Assembly (NCBI GenBank): GCA_900542445.1 | Contig: UQNN01000033.1 | Coordinates: 1-10,021 of the forward strand | Reading direction: 5' to 3' | DNA length: 10,021 nucleotides | Source of the DNA: an uncultured Eubacteriales bacterium | GTDB taxonomy: Bacteria > Bacillota > Clostridia > Christensenellales > Aristaeellaceae | Part shown: positions 1 to 5,334 of the stretch, piece after piece | How positions within the stretch are numbered: position 1 is the stretch's first letter | Layout: every line of letters begins with the position of its first letter | Translations under genes and position numbers: made by a program | Notes under the pieces: model-generated | Told to the model about the DNA's origin: nothing | What the model saw: only the letters and a program-made list of their open reading frames with translations | Database searches by the model: none

Positions 1-21
1 GGTAGTTACATTCTACCGCAG

Positions 22-56
22 GCATTCGGGTTTTCATAGTCCGAATGCTTTTTTTT
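22..56 (+). terminator. Rho-independent terminator of an upstream gene
   Basis: GCATTCGG (22-29) pairs perfectly with CCGAATGC (41-48) around an 11-nt loop and is followed by eight T residues. It probably ends a + strand gene lying left of the window. A smaller hairpin, GGTAG/CTACC at 1-17, precedes it. The 3' arm and T-run are also the start of the repeat at 41-97. Confidence 0.8.
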
Positions 57-97
57 GTACCAAAAAAGGAGTTGCCTCTTTTTAGTGAGACAACCCC
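41..97 (-). repeat. Left copy of a ~57 bp inverted dispersed repeat
   Basis: This stretch matches the reverse complement of 9967-10021, differing by one T in the T-run, one A in the A-run and one GTACC/GCACC substitution. Its core is a hairpin: read on the minus strand, GGGGTTGTCTC pairs with GAGGCAACTCC through two G-U wobbles and is followed by a T-run, like an intrinsic terminator. On the + strand the same arms carry two A-C mismatches, so the minus orientation is favoured. Compatible with the end of a mobile element, a repeated terminator module or a small palindromic repeat family; no transposase is visible. Confidence 0.8.
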
Positions 98-128
98 TTT
101 TTTTAATCCATCTGGCCGACAGGCATGC

Positions 129-157
129 TGTACTTTTTTTTCAATCTGTGATAAAAT
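129..157 (+). promoter_or_regulatory. Weak candidate promoter for the radical SAM operon
   Basis: A TAAAAT box at 152-157 lies in an AT-rich run about 40 bases before the start codon at 198. The hexamer 17 bases upstream (129-134, TGTACT) is a poor -35 match. Only the -10 box and the location support this call. Confidence 0.3.
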
Positions 158-197
158 AATTTTGTTTGCGTCAAAAGCCGTACAGGGAGGTACAGTC

Positions 198-1322
198 ATG
201 AAGATTTCCAAAAAAGATGCGTTGATGTGGTTTCGCTTTTTTGCCGAGCTGCCCGACGATGAAGAATTGATGCCCCATCAACAGGAGATTGCCCTTGCGG
301 CGCTGGCTCAAATTGAAACCGCCGTCAACAAGCGTCGTGAAGCGCTGGCGGCGAAAATCGACGGTCTGCAAAGCCTGTCCGGTCGGACGTATTTCGTGGG
401 CAGCAAGGCGGAGTTTCCGCGCGGATGCTGCTCCTGTTTGTTGGGCACAGGGCTGAGCGCGGTACGCAAGACGAACAAATGCAATGTTCAATGCAAATTC
501 TGCTATAATTATGGCGAATTGGACTGCCAGCCGCCCATCGGCGAGGGCATGTGGGAGATTGGCGGCACGAAGTTTTATGAGGATGACATTGAGCTGCTGT
601 TATCCATTCAGAAAAAGCCGACGGGCATTGCCTATGTCTATCTCGAACCGTTCATGGAAATTGAAAAATACTATGGCGTTATCCGCAAATTCCATGCGGC
701 GGGCGTGCATCAGCACATGTATACCAACGGCACGCTGGCGACGGAAGAAAACCTGCGCGCGCTGGGGGAAGCGGGGCTGGATGAGCTGCGCTTCAACCTT
801 GGAGCGTCCGGCTGTTCAGATCGCGTGATTGAGCATATTGCGACCGCCAAAAAATACATCCGGTATGTGGGCATTGAAACGCCGATTACGCCTGAATTAT
901 ACGAGACCTTCATGCAGAAGAAGGATAAGATTCTGGCGACGGGATTTGACTTCATGAATTGCGCCGAACTGCATTTGAATCCGAATAACATCGACAATTA
1001 CGCAGGCGAGAGCCTGTATATGTCCAGACAAGGATATATTTCGCCGATTTGGAGCCGTGACTTGACGCTGAAGCTGATGGAGACTGCGACGAGCGAACAC
1101 TGGAAGCCGCTGATTCACGACTGCTCCAACCGCACAAAATTTGCCCGCGACCTGAATCTGCGCGCGCACGAGGGCGGCTGGTTCGGCGCAAGCAGCTATG
1201 GGTGCGAGTTCCCGCGAATTCCATATGCGGCGTTCATTCCGACGCTGGAGGACGAGTCCATCGTCTTTGAAGAAGAGGAACCGCTGCCGCAGGGATACCG
1301 CCCCGGCGATATCGTGCTGTGA
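198..1322 (+). CDS. Radical SAM protein, pyruvate-formate-lyase-activase-like
   Basis: A 374-aa cytosolic protein. The 4Fe-4S/SAM site CNVQCKFC (Cys95, Cys99, Cys102; CX3CX2C followed by Tyr) marks it as a radical SAM enzyme that would cleave S-adenosylmethionine to start radical chemistry. A second cysteine cluster, GCCSC (77-80), lies just before it, and a further Cys sits in YGCEFPR near the C-terminus; these could hold an auxiliary cluster or a zinc site. The central part (HQHMYTNGTL, then LDELRFNLGAS) has the beta-strand pattern of the partial TIM barrel. The start is ATG 198, because AGGGAGG (184-190) lies 7 bases upstream; the frame is open from 45 but the added residues look noncoding. 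The stop overlaps the next start (TGATG, 1320-1324), implying translational coupling to the secreted C39-like protein. Substrate unknown: a peptide-modifying role and a glycyl-radical activase role are both open. Confidence 0.88.
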   Translation: MKISKKDALMWFRFFAELPDDEELMPHQQEIALAALAQIETAVNKRREALAAKIDGLQSLSGRTYFVGSKAEFPRGCCSCLLGTGLSAVRKTNKCNVQCKFCYNYGELDCQPPIGEGMWEIGGTKFYEDDIELLLSIQKKPTGIAYVYLEPFMEIEKYYGVIRKFHAAGVHQHMYTNGTLATEENLRALGEAGLDELRFNLGASGCSDRVIEHIATAKKYIRYVGIETPITPELYETFMQKKDKILATGFDFMNCAELHLNPNNIDNYAGESLYMSRQGYISPIWSRDLTLKLMETATSEHWKPLIHDCSNRTKFARDLNLRAHEGGWFGASSYGCEFPRIPYAAFIPTLEDESIVFEEEEPLPQGYRPGDIVL

Positions 1323-1966
1323 TGAAAAGGGTTTTGGCGATGGCACTGGCGTTTTTGCTGCTTTTCTGCTCGTCTGCGTCGGCAGAGAAGAGGAAAAAGC
1401 GCGAGGTTCAGCCGGTAAAACTGACTCTGCCGCTGTATTATCAGACGGATTATGATCAGCCAGTTTTCACATGGAAGGATCGGGCGATCACCGTCGCGGA
1501 ATCCGGGTGCGGCGCGACATGCGTTTCCATGGTCATTGGTTATTTTGAGCCGCATCGTGAGCCTGAGCCGGATGAAATCATGCGGCTGGCGGGCGAAATG
1601 GGGTTTTACCGCGGCGATGGGCTGGGGCGCGATGCGCTTCGCCTGCTGCTGGCGGAGTATGGCATTGAGGGCCGCTGGCGCGCGTTGGATGCGCGGGCAA
1701 TCGAAAATACGCTGCGCAAAGGGCGGCCGATTATCGAATACGTGGGGCCGGGGTATTTCACCGGAAGCGGGCATTATGTTGTTTTGCGCGGCATTGCCGC
1801 CAACGGCGAATTGCTTGTCGCCGATCCGAACAGCGAAGAAAACACGCTGCACAAGACCTATCGCTTCGCGGAGATGCTCAGGCAGGCGAAGGGCGATTAT
1901 CCGTTCATGATTTGCGATCAAATCGACGCGCCGGAGGAAGCAACGGCCGGAGAGACAAAGCCATAA
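1322..1966 (+). CDS. Secreted C39-like papain-fold peptidase
   Basis: A 214-aa exported protein. Residues 1-21 form a signal peptide (basic start, LAMALAFLLLF core, likely cut after ASA). The mature part carries the C39-like (Peptidase_C39_2) pattern: Gln41 in YYQTDY, SGCGATCVSMV with candidate nucleophile Cys63, GHYVVLRGI with His151, and VADPNS with Asp168. All expected catalytic positions are present, so an active cysteine peptidase or amidase acting outside the membrane is plausible. It is not the protease domain of a peptide-exporting ABC transporter: there is no transporter domain and a signal peptide is present. ATG 1322 overlaps the radical SAM stop; GTG 1319 is an alternative one codon earlier. 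No separate ribosome site is clear, consistent with coupling. Substrate unknown; peptidoglycan peptides or an exported peptide are both possible. Confidence 0.82.
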   Translation: MKRVLAMALAFLLLFCSSASAEKRKKREVQPVKLTLPLYYQTDYDQPVFTWKDRAITVAESGCGATCVSMVIGYFEPHREPEPDEIMRLAGEMGFYRGDGLGRDALRLLLAEYGIEGRWRALDARAIENTLRKGRPIIEYVGPGYFTGSGHYVVLRGIAANGELLVADPNSEENTLHKTYRFAEMLRQAKGDYPFMICDQIDAPEEATAGETKP

Positions 1967-1967
1967 C

Positions 1968-2000
1968 AAAGCGCCGTGCGGTAGATTCGCACGGCGCTTT
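1968..2000. terminator. Bidirectional terminator between converging genes
   Basis: AAAGCGCCGTGCG (1968-1980) and CGCACGGCGCTTT (1988-2000) form a perfect 13-bp stem with a 7-nt loop. A/T ends on both sides let it serve the + operon ending at 1966 and the minus operon ending at 2013. Confidence 0.88.
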
Positions 2001-2012
2001 AGCATGCAATAA

Positions 2013-2261
2013 TCAATTCATCCCAAATTTCTGCCGAACCTGAGCGATTTGCTGGGCGTCAGCCTGCTGGTTTTGATACCAGCCGCGTTCGGACATTTCG
2101 GCATAAATATCGGACTGCATATCCAGGCTTTCGCCCAGCGCGCTGTCAAACGCCTGATGTACGTTCGGCGTGGCGGATTCAATCGCGCCATGCAGGTAGA
2201 GATCGCACACGCCCTTGGTCGTCAGAAGCAGGTTCTCCATAATCTGTTGATCGTTGTTCAT
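2013..2261 (-). CDS. Spore coat protein, CotF family
   Basis: An 82-aa, mostly helical protein. The run MENLLLTTKGVCDLYLHG, then TPNVHQAFDSAL, MQSDIYAEM and the GWY near the C-terminus follow the CotF-type coat domain (PF07875/COG5577) found in small Clostridial coat proteins. It is expected to be deposited on the forming spore and is the main sign here that the organism makes endospores. AGGAGG (2269-2274 on the + strand) lies 7 bases upstream of the ATG. It is the second gene of a minus-strand pair, 13 bases after the 57-aa gene at 2275-2448, and ends at the shared hairpin at 1968-2000. The exact place in the coat is not known. Confidence 0.88.
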   Translation of the reverse strand: MNNDQQIMENLLLTTKGVCDLYLHGAIESATPNVHQAFDSALGESLDMQSDIYAEMSERGWYQNQQADAQQIAQVRQKFGMN

Positions 2262-2274
2262 GAAACCGCCTCCT

Positions 2275-2448
2275 TTAAACGAGCGCCATCAGCTGATTGA
2301 AAATCTGCCGATGCGCATTTTGCAGCTGACGCACGCATTGCTTGAGCTGCGGGTCGCTCAGCGCGGACTCGGCCTCACCGCACTGGGCAATCAGAAACTG
2401 CTCGTGGCCGAGCGCGTCATCCAGATAGAGCAATTCTTTCGGACTCAT
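2275..2448 (-). CDS. Small spore-coat-associated protein, 57 aa
   Basis: This short gene encodes 57 residues starting MSPKELLYLDDALGHEQFL. It begins at ATG 2448 with GGAGGTG about 8 bases upstream (2456-2462) and stops with TAA at 2275-2277. It appears all-helical with two cysteines (Cys23, Cys38). Small proteins of this MSxKELLY-xx-DALGHEQ type commonly accompany CotF-type genes in Clostridia and look like ferritin/rubrerythrin-like helical hairpins; this is recalled family knowledge. It is the first gene of the pair, and the two ribosome sites and tight spacing suggest one transcript. Upstream on the minus strand a CATATTTT box (2488-2495) resembles a sporulation sigma-E -10, but no matching -35 is convincing. 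Confidence 0.8.
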   Translation of the reverse strand: MSPKELLYLDDALGHEQFLIAQCGEAESALSDPQLKQCVRQLQNAHRQIFNQLMALV

Positions 2449-2587
2449 AACAAAACACCTCCAGCGGTAGTTTGACCGAAGGCGGGGAAAATATGCACAA
2501 TAATGTCAACAAACAGAGGCATGTTCAGCAGCTTTTTTTTCGATCCCGAAATCGAGAAGAAAAAGATAAAGAACTTTAAAAACTCTC

Positions 2588-2616
2588 TTGACAGGATGCG
2601 GGCAGGTGACTATAAT
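2588..2616 (+). promoter_or_regulatory. Consensus sigma-A promoter of the TetR gene
   Basis: TTGACA (2588-2593), a 17-base spacer and TATAAT (2611-2616) match the housekeeping consensus at all twelve positions. An A/T-rich stretch just upstream (about 2555-2585) could act as an UP element. Such a strong promoter in front of a regulator gene fits one held down by its own product. Confidence 0.93.
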
Positions 2617-2621
2617 CATAT

Positions 2622-2634
2622 TGAACGACGTTCA
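2622..2634. promoter_or_regulatory. Candidate TetR operator O1, at the start site
   Basis: TGAAC-GAC-GTTCA is a palindrome with 5-bp arms (6 bp counting the inner G-C), starting 5 bases after the -10 box and so covering the expected transcription start of the TetR gene. A protein bound here would block initiation. The same sequence with one base changed occurs at 3246-3258. Confidence 0.72.
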
Positions 2635-2649
2635 TATTGGGGTGATCGA

Positions 2650-3207
2650 GTGAATACGATTGTGACATCCAAGGAGGAGATCCTGCAAACCAGTCGGGAA
2701 TTGATTCGGCAGCAGGGTTGGTCAGCGGTCAGTATTCGTTCTGTGGCAGCAGCGTGCGGCGTGTCGGTTGGCTCGATTTACAACTACTTTGATTCCAAGG
2801 CTGATTTGGTCGGCGCGACTGTGGAAAGCGTCTGGAGTGAGATCTTTCACCGCCCGAACGACATGTCCGTGTTTCAAAGTGTTGAGAGCTGTATCACATG
2901 GATGTACGGACGGATGGCTTACGGCAGCGAGCAGTACCCCGGGTTCTTCACGCTCCATTCTCTGGGCTTTATGCGAAAAGAGAAAGAGGACGGCAAGGGG
3001 CGCATGCAGCATGCTTGGCAGCACATCCTGGACGCACTGTGCTTCGTCATGACGCAGGATCAAAAGATTCGCCCGGATGCTTTTACGGAGGATTTTACCG
3101 AAGAAAAGCTGGCAAGCGTTCTGTTTTCGCTGATGCTGTCTGCTTTGTTGCGGCAGGACTATGACCCCTCGACCGTTCTTGAAATGGTCCGAAGACTCAT
3201 CTATTAA
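2650..3207 (+). CDS. TetR/AcrR-family transcriptional regulator
   Basis: A 185-aa DNA-binding protein. The N-terminal helix-turn-helix runs from about residue 11 to 53, with SIRSVAAACGVSVGSIYNYFDSKADL the classic TetR signature (recognition helix VGSIYNYF). The C-terminal helical half is the ligand/dimer domain and gives no clue to the ligand. I start it at GTG 2650 rather than ATG 2503: the longer frame would run through the consensus promoter at 2588-2616, while GTG 2650 has GGGGTGA about 6 bases upstream and gives a typical family N-terminus (NTIVTSKEEIL). It has its own promoter, an operator-like palindrome at its start site and its own terminator. The matching palindrome before the next gene points to the membrane protein at 3457 as its target. 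Confidence 0.9.
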   Translation: MNTIVTSKEEILQTSRELIRQQGWSAVSIRSVAAACGVSVGSIYNYFDSKADLVGATVESVWSEIFHRPNDMSVFQSVESCITWMYGRMAYGSEQYPGFFTLHSLGFMRKEKEDGKGRMQHAWQHILDALCFVMTQDQKIRPDAFTEDFTEEKLASVLFSLMLSALLRQDYDPSTVLEMVRRLIY

Positions 3208-3208
3208 G

Positions 3209-3234
3209 TTCCTACTGAGCGGTGGGAATTTTTT
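3209..3234 (+). terminator. Terminator of the TetR gene
   Basis: TTCCTAC (3209-3215) pairs with GTGGGAA (3222-3228) through one G-U wobble, with a 6-base loop and six T residues. It lies right after the TAA at 3205-3207, so the following membrane protein gene is expected to have its own promoter. Confidence 0.78.
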
Positions 3235-3245
3235 CACCGGCAAAT

Positions 3246-3258
3246 TGAACGATGTTCA
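3246..3258. promoter_or_regulatory. Candidate TetR operator O2, before the membrane protein gene
   Basis: TGAAC-GAT-GTTCA repeats the palindrome at 2622-2634 with one central base changed; the match extends two bases further left (ATTGAACGA). It lies just after the TetR terminator and about 200 bases before the membrane protein start. TTGAAC (3245-3250), inside the site, could be a -35 hexamer, but no good -10 box follows at 16-18 bases, so the promoter itself is not located. Confidence 0.65.
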
Positions 3259-3311
3259 CAAAGAAAAGCACATCCTAAAAACACAGCGGGATAAGGAAAA
3301 AATGTGCCGAC

Positions 3312-3345
3312 AACCTTGTGCGGAGCGCCATGCTCTGCACGGGTT
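3312..3345 (+). other. Hairpin in a long 5' leader
   Basis: Bases 3315-3326 pair with 3332-3343 (12 bp including three G-U pairs, 5-base loop), with AACC/GGTT able to extend the base. There is no T-run, so it is not a terminator on the + strand. It lies in the ~200-base untranslated stretch between operator O2 and the membrane protein gene, followed by a small CTCC/GGAG hairpin (3358-3368) and competing GCCG/CGGC and CCGG/CCGG pairings at 3385-3401. I do not recognise a known riboswitch. Confidence 0.45.
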
Positions 3346-3456
3346 CAAATACGCAGACTCCTATGGAGAAAGCGTCGCCTGACTGCCGATCCGGCAACCG
3401 GCTGTCCCTGTAACTGAAACATCAAACGACAAAACAAGAAAAGGAGAACAACAACT

Positions 3457-4122
3457 ATGCAGGCTCTTATTGAAACGCTTTTTGACGCTGTCTATCTGGT
3501 ATCTGTTATCACCATCGGCATTCTGATGATTCGAGGAAGCAAGGGGAACAAGCAGTTCCGTCTGTTCGGTCTGATGGCGGTTGTGCTGGGCGCGGGCGAC
3601 TCTTTCCACCTGATTCCCCGTGCGCTGGCACTCTGCACGACAGGGCTTGAGAACTACACCGTGCCGCTGGGACTGGGCAAGTGGATTACCTCTGTGACGA
3701 TGACCATCTTCTACGTGCTGCTCTACTATGTGTGGCGTCAGCGTTACCAGATTAAGGGCAAGGGCATCCTGACTGCCGCGGTTTATGTGCTGGCTGCCGT
3801 GCGTGTCGTGCTGTGCATGATGCCACAGAACCAGTGGCTGAGCGCGAACGCGCCGCTCTCCTGGGGCATCTACCGCAACATTCCGTTTGCACTGATGGGT
3901 CTGCTGATTATCGTGTTGTTCTACCGCAGCGCGAAGGAAAATAACGATGCGTCCTTCCGCTGGATGTGGCTGACCATCGTGCTGAGCTTCGGCTTCTATA
4001 TCCCGGTCGTGCTGTGGGCGGACGCCATCCCGATGATCGGCATGCTGATGATCCCGAAGACCTGCGCCTACGTTTGGACGGTTTTGATCGGCTTCTTCGC
4101 GATGAAGAAGGAATGCAAGTAA
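3457..4122 (+). CDS. Seven-helix integral membrane protein of unknown function
   Basis: A 221-aa hydrophobic protein with seven likely membrane helices at about 7-25, 36-55, 73-93, 103-121, 138-156, 168-187 and 190-214. Positive loops (RGSKGNKQFR, RQRYQIKGKG, YRSAKENND) suggest the N-terminus faces outward. Polar residues inside or next to helices stand out: GDSFHLIPR (47-55), Trp76 to Tyr91 around helix 3, and MIPKTCAYVW (198-207) with Lys201 within helix 7. The family seems to be a conserved hypothetical one in Clostridia, often beside TetR regulators (recalled, not searched). AAGGAG (3441-3446) lies 10 bases before ATG 3457. The shared operator suggests that it is induced when the TetR ligand is present, as for transport, sensing or detoxification, but no family motif proves this. 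Confidence 0.82.
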   Translation: MQALIETLFDAVYLVSVITIGILMIRGSKGNKQFRLFGLMAVVLGAGDSFHLIPRALALCTTGLENYTVPLGLGKWITSVTMTIFYVLLYYVWRQRYQIKGKGILTAAVYVLAAVRVVLCMMPQNQWLSANAPLSWGIYRNIPFALMGLLIIVLFYRSAKENNDASFRWMWLTIVLSFGFYIPVVLWADAIPMIGMLMIPKTCAYVWTVLIGFFAMKKECK

Positions 4123-4132
4123 GAAGCGGAAA

Positions 4133-4387
4133 ATGTCAGCTATTCTTGGGGCGGCTTCACATATGCTTGGTTTTATGCACAAGGTTGCGTATATGCTGCT
4201 TATGGTAGATTACGGTGGCTATGCTGATAGGGAACGATTGAAAGGAACAGATTCAACAACTGATCATGTCGTGATGCATATTGCCGAAGTGTCATCAAAC
4301 TATAATTGCAGACTGGAATGCTTTCTGACGGATAAACACCTTGTTATTCTGTCGATGATAGGTGGAGTTAACGAAGTGACATTGTAG
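4133..4387 (+). CDS. Doubtful small ORF, 84 aa
   Basis: Open from ATG 4133 to TAG 4387, starting 10 bases after the membrane protein stop. The product has a hydrophobic start (MSAILGAASHMLGFMHKVAYMLLM) and no domain I recognise. Against it: a poor ribosome site (GCGGAA), much more A/T at third positions than the neighbours, and no clear terminator before it. For it: 84 codons without a stop in a region otherwise lacking a gene. It could be a recently acquired or decaying gene, or chance. Confidence 0.25.
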   Translation: MSAILGAASHMLGFMHKVAYMLLMVDYGGYADRERLKGTDSTTDHVVMHIAEVSSNYNCRLECFLTDKHLVILSMIGGVNEVTL

Positions 4388-4445
4388 CAGGAAGCTGCCG
4401 TTTGATCTTGCACCCAGCCAGTAGCCGGTGAATCTGCTAAACCTG

Positions 4446-4493
4446 AAAAAAACGCCCCTTGCACCCGCTCGCGAGAGTAGGACAAGGAGCGTT
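4446..4493 (-). terminator. Second terminator downstream of tRNA-Trp
   Basis: On the minus strand AACGCTCCTTG pairs with CAAGGGGCGTT (one T-G wobble), followed by a run of seven T (4446-4452 on the + strand). Read on + the arms carry a C-A mismatch and only four T follow, so the minus direction is preferred, with possible weak use in both. Confidence 0.68.
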
Positions 4494-4544
4494 TTCACCC
4501 GGCAGAGTGCGAAAAGCCTGATGGGACAAGTTTTTTCAATGCAC

Positions 4545-4580
4545 GAAAAAACGCTAACCTTGGTATCAAGATTAGCGTTT
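4545..4580 (-). terminator. First terminator downstream of tRNA-Trp
   Basis: AAACGCTAA and TTAGCGTTT (4549-4557 and 4572-4580) form a perfect 9-bp stem with a 14-base loop. On the minus strand a T-run follows, five bases after the tRNA CCA end. With the hairpin at 4446-4493 it makes a tandem terminator. Confidence 0.8.
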
Positions 4581-4585
4581 CATTT

Positions 4586-4659
4586 TGGCAGGGGCAGAAG
4601 GACTCGAACCCTCAACAAAGGTTTTGGAGACCCACGTGTTACCATTACACCATACCCCT
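4586..4659 (-). tRNA. trnW: tRNA-Trp (anticodon CCA)
   Basis: A 74-nt cloverleaf including an encoded 3' CCA (4586-4588). Acceptor arms AGGGGTA and TGCCCCT pair with one T-G wobble, the discriminator is G, the D stem is GTGT/ACAC, and the T arm is GAGGG-TTCGAGT-CCTTC. The anticodon loop CTCCAAA gives CCA (4625-4627 on the + strand), reading UGG. The sequence closely follows the Firmicutes tRNA-Trp pattern (AGGGG...GGTCTCCAAAACC...CCCCTG). The outermost anticodon-stem pair is a T-T mismatch. It has its own consensus promoter and tandem terminators. Confidence 0.95.
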
Positions 4660-4671
4660 AAGCACTTTTTC

Positions 4672-4700
4672 AGTATAGCACGGAAAGCGGGTATTGTCAA
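4672..4700 (-). promoter_or_regulatory. Promoter of tRNA-Trp
   Basis: On the minus strand TTGACA (4700-4695), a 17-base spacer and TATACT (4677-4672) lie just upstream of the mature tRNA 5' end at 4659. It matches the sigma-A consensus at 11 of 12 positions. Confidence 0.9.
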
Positions 4701-4733
4701 CCGTTTTTTTACAAGATTTGACGTGAAAGCGGT

Positions 4734-5330
4734 TTAAAGCGTGATTTCGCGCAGAATATCGTGAAACTGGCTGCCGCAGCGGGTGAGTTCGCCGAGTACA
4801 GCGTCGATGCCATCCGGTTCGTGCATCCAGTTTTCGCAGGTGATGGAAGCGCCGGGCGCGGGGCAGATGAGCAGCTCGGTTTCGGGAAAGAGCGTCTGAT
4901 AATACATCTTGGCGCGTCTGGCGTGTATGGGCATGCAACACAGCAGAGCGCGGCGGACGGTTAGTTTTTCCGCGTCCGTGCGTCTGCGGGAATAGATCGC
5001 GTTTTGATAGGTGAACGTGGCCTCATCTTCACGCAGAATCGCGTTTTCCGGCACGCCGTTTGCCATCAGCACGGCGCGCATAAAAGCCCATTCGGTTTCA
5101 AAGCGGCCCTCATAAGTCCTTGCGCCGGACTGCTGACCGGAAAATGTGCCCGTCGTGACGGAAAAGCGGCCGGAGGGGAGGAACAGCGGCGCATAGCCCT
5201 GATGATACAGTTCGGCGGCATATTCCGACGGTTCGGCGTGGCCGTTGCCGGGGATAAAGAGGATATCTGCCTTTTGTGGCTTATCGCTCAAAAAGATGAA
5301 GCGCGTGATGTCGTCGATCCATTCAAGCAT
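4734..5330 (-). CDS. YdcF-like DUF218 family protein
   Basis: A 198-aa protein with the DUF218/YdcF layout: ADILFIPGNGHAEPSEYAAELYHQGYAPLFLPSGR near the N-terminus (Rossmann-like first strand and helix), a central segment TEWAFMRAVLMANGVPENAILREDEATFTYQNA, and ALLCCMPIHARRAKMYYQTLFP. The family includes E. coli YdcF, which binds S-adenosylmethionine, and envelope proteins such as SanA and ElyC; the biochemical role is generally unknown. No signal peptide or membrane helix is present, so it should be cytosolic. ATG 5330 is chosen because it starts 4 bases after the preceding glycosyltransferase stop, with GGAAAGG upstream; the frame opens further to 5393 inside that gene. It is the last gene of the minus-strand operon. 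No terminator is visible between it and tRNA-Trp, so transcripts may run on into the tRNA terminators. Confidence 0.85.
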   Translation of the reverse strand: MLEWIDDITRFIFLSDKPQKADILFIPGNGHAEPSEYAAELYHQGYAPLFLPSGRFSVTTGTFSGQQSGARTYEGRFETEWAFMRAVLMANGVPENAILREDEATFTYQNAIYSRRRTDAEKLTVRRALLCCMPIHARRAKMYYQTLFPETELLICPAPGASITCENWMHEPDGIDAVLGELTRCGSQFHDILREITL

Positions 5331-5334
5331 GGGG

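Noticed and set aside
45..197. N-terminal extension of the radical SAM frame to 45
   Set aside because: It runs through the repeat, its T-runs and the probable promoter, has no ribosome site, and ATG 198 has AGGGAGG at ideal spacing.
1322..1966. Lipoprotein signal at LLLFCSS
   Set aside because: The residues before Cys16 do not fit a lipobox; a standard signal peptidase site after ASA is a better match.
198..1966. Complete radical-SAM modified-peptide gene cluster
   Set aside because: No precursor peptide, peptide-recognition domain or exporter is visible next to the two genes.
2503..2649. N-terminal extension of the TetR frame to ATG 2503
   Set aside because: It would include the perfect TTGACA-17-TATAAT promoter and the operator; GTG 2650 gives the normal family start.
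3380..3415. SAM-I or other known riboswitch, suggested by CCGGCAACC in the leader
   Set aside because: Only that short string resembles one; the other conserved SAM-I segments are missing and the gene context does not fit.
3457..4122. Microbial rhodopsin, because of seven helices and a lysine in helix 7
   Set aside because: No rhodopsin motifs (helix 3 proton acceptor pattern, helix 7 retinal-lysine context) are recognisable and no retinal synthesis gene is nearby.
3361..4182. Minus-strand 273-codon frame rich in His, Gln and Asp
   Set aside because: It is antisense to the seven-helix membrane gene, which has a proper ribosome site and clear hydrophobic pattern.
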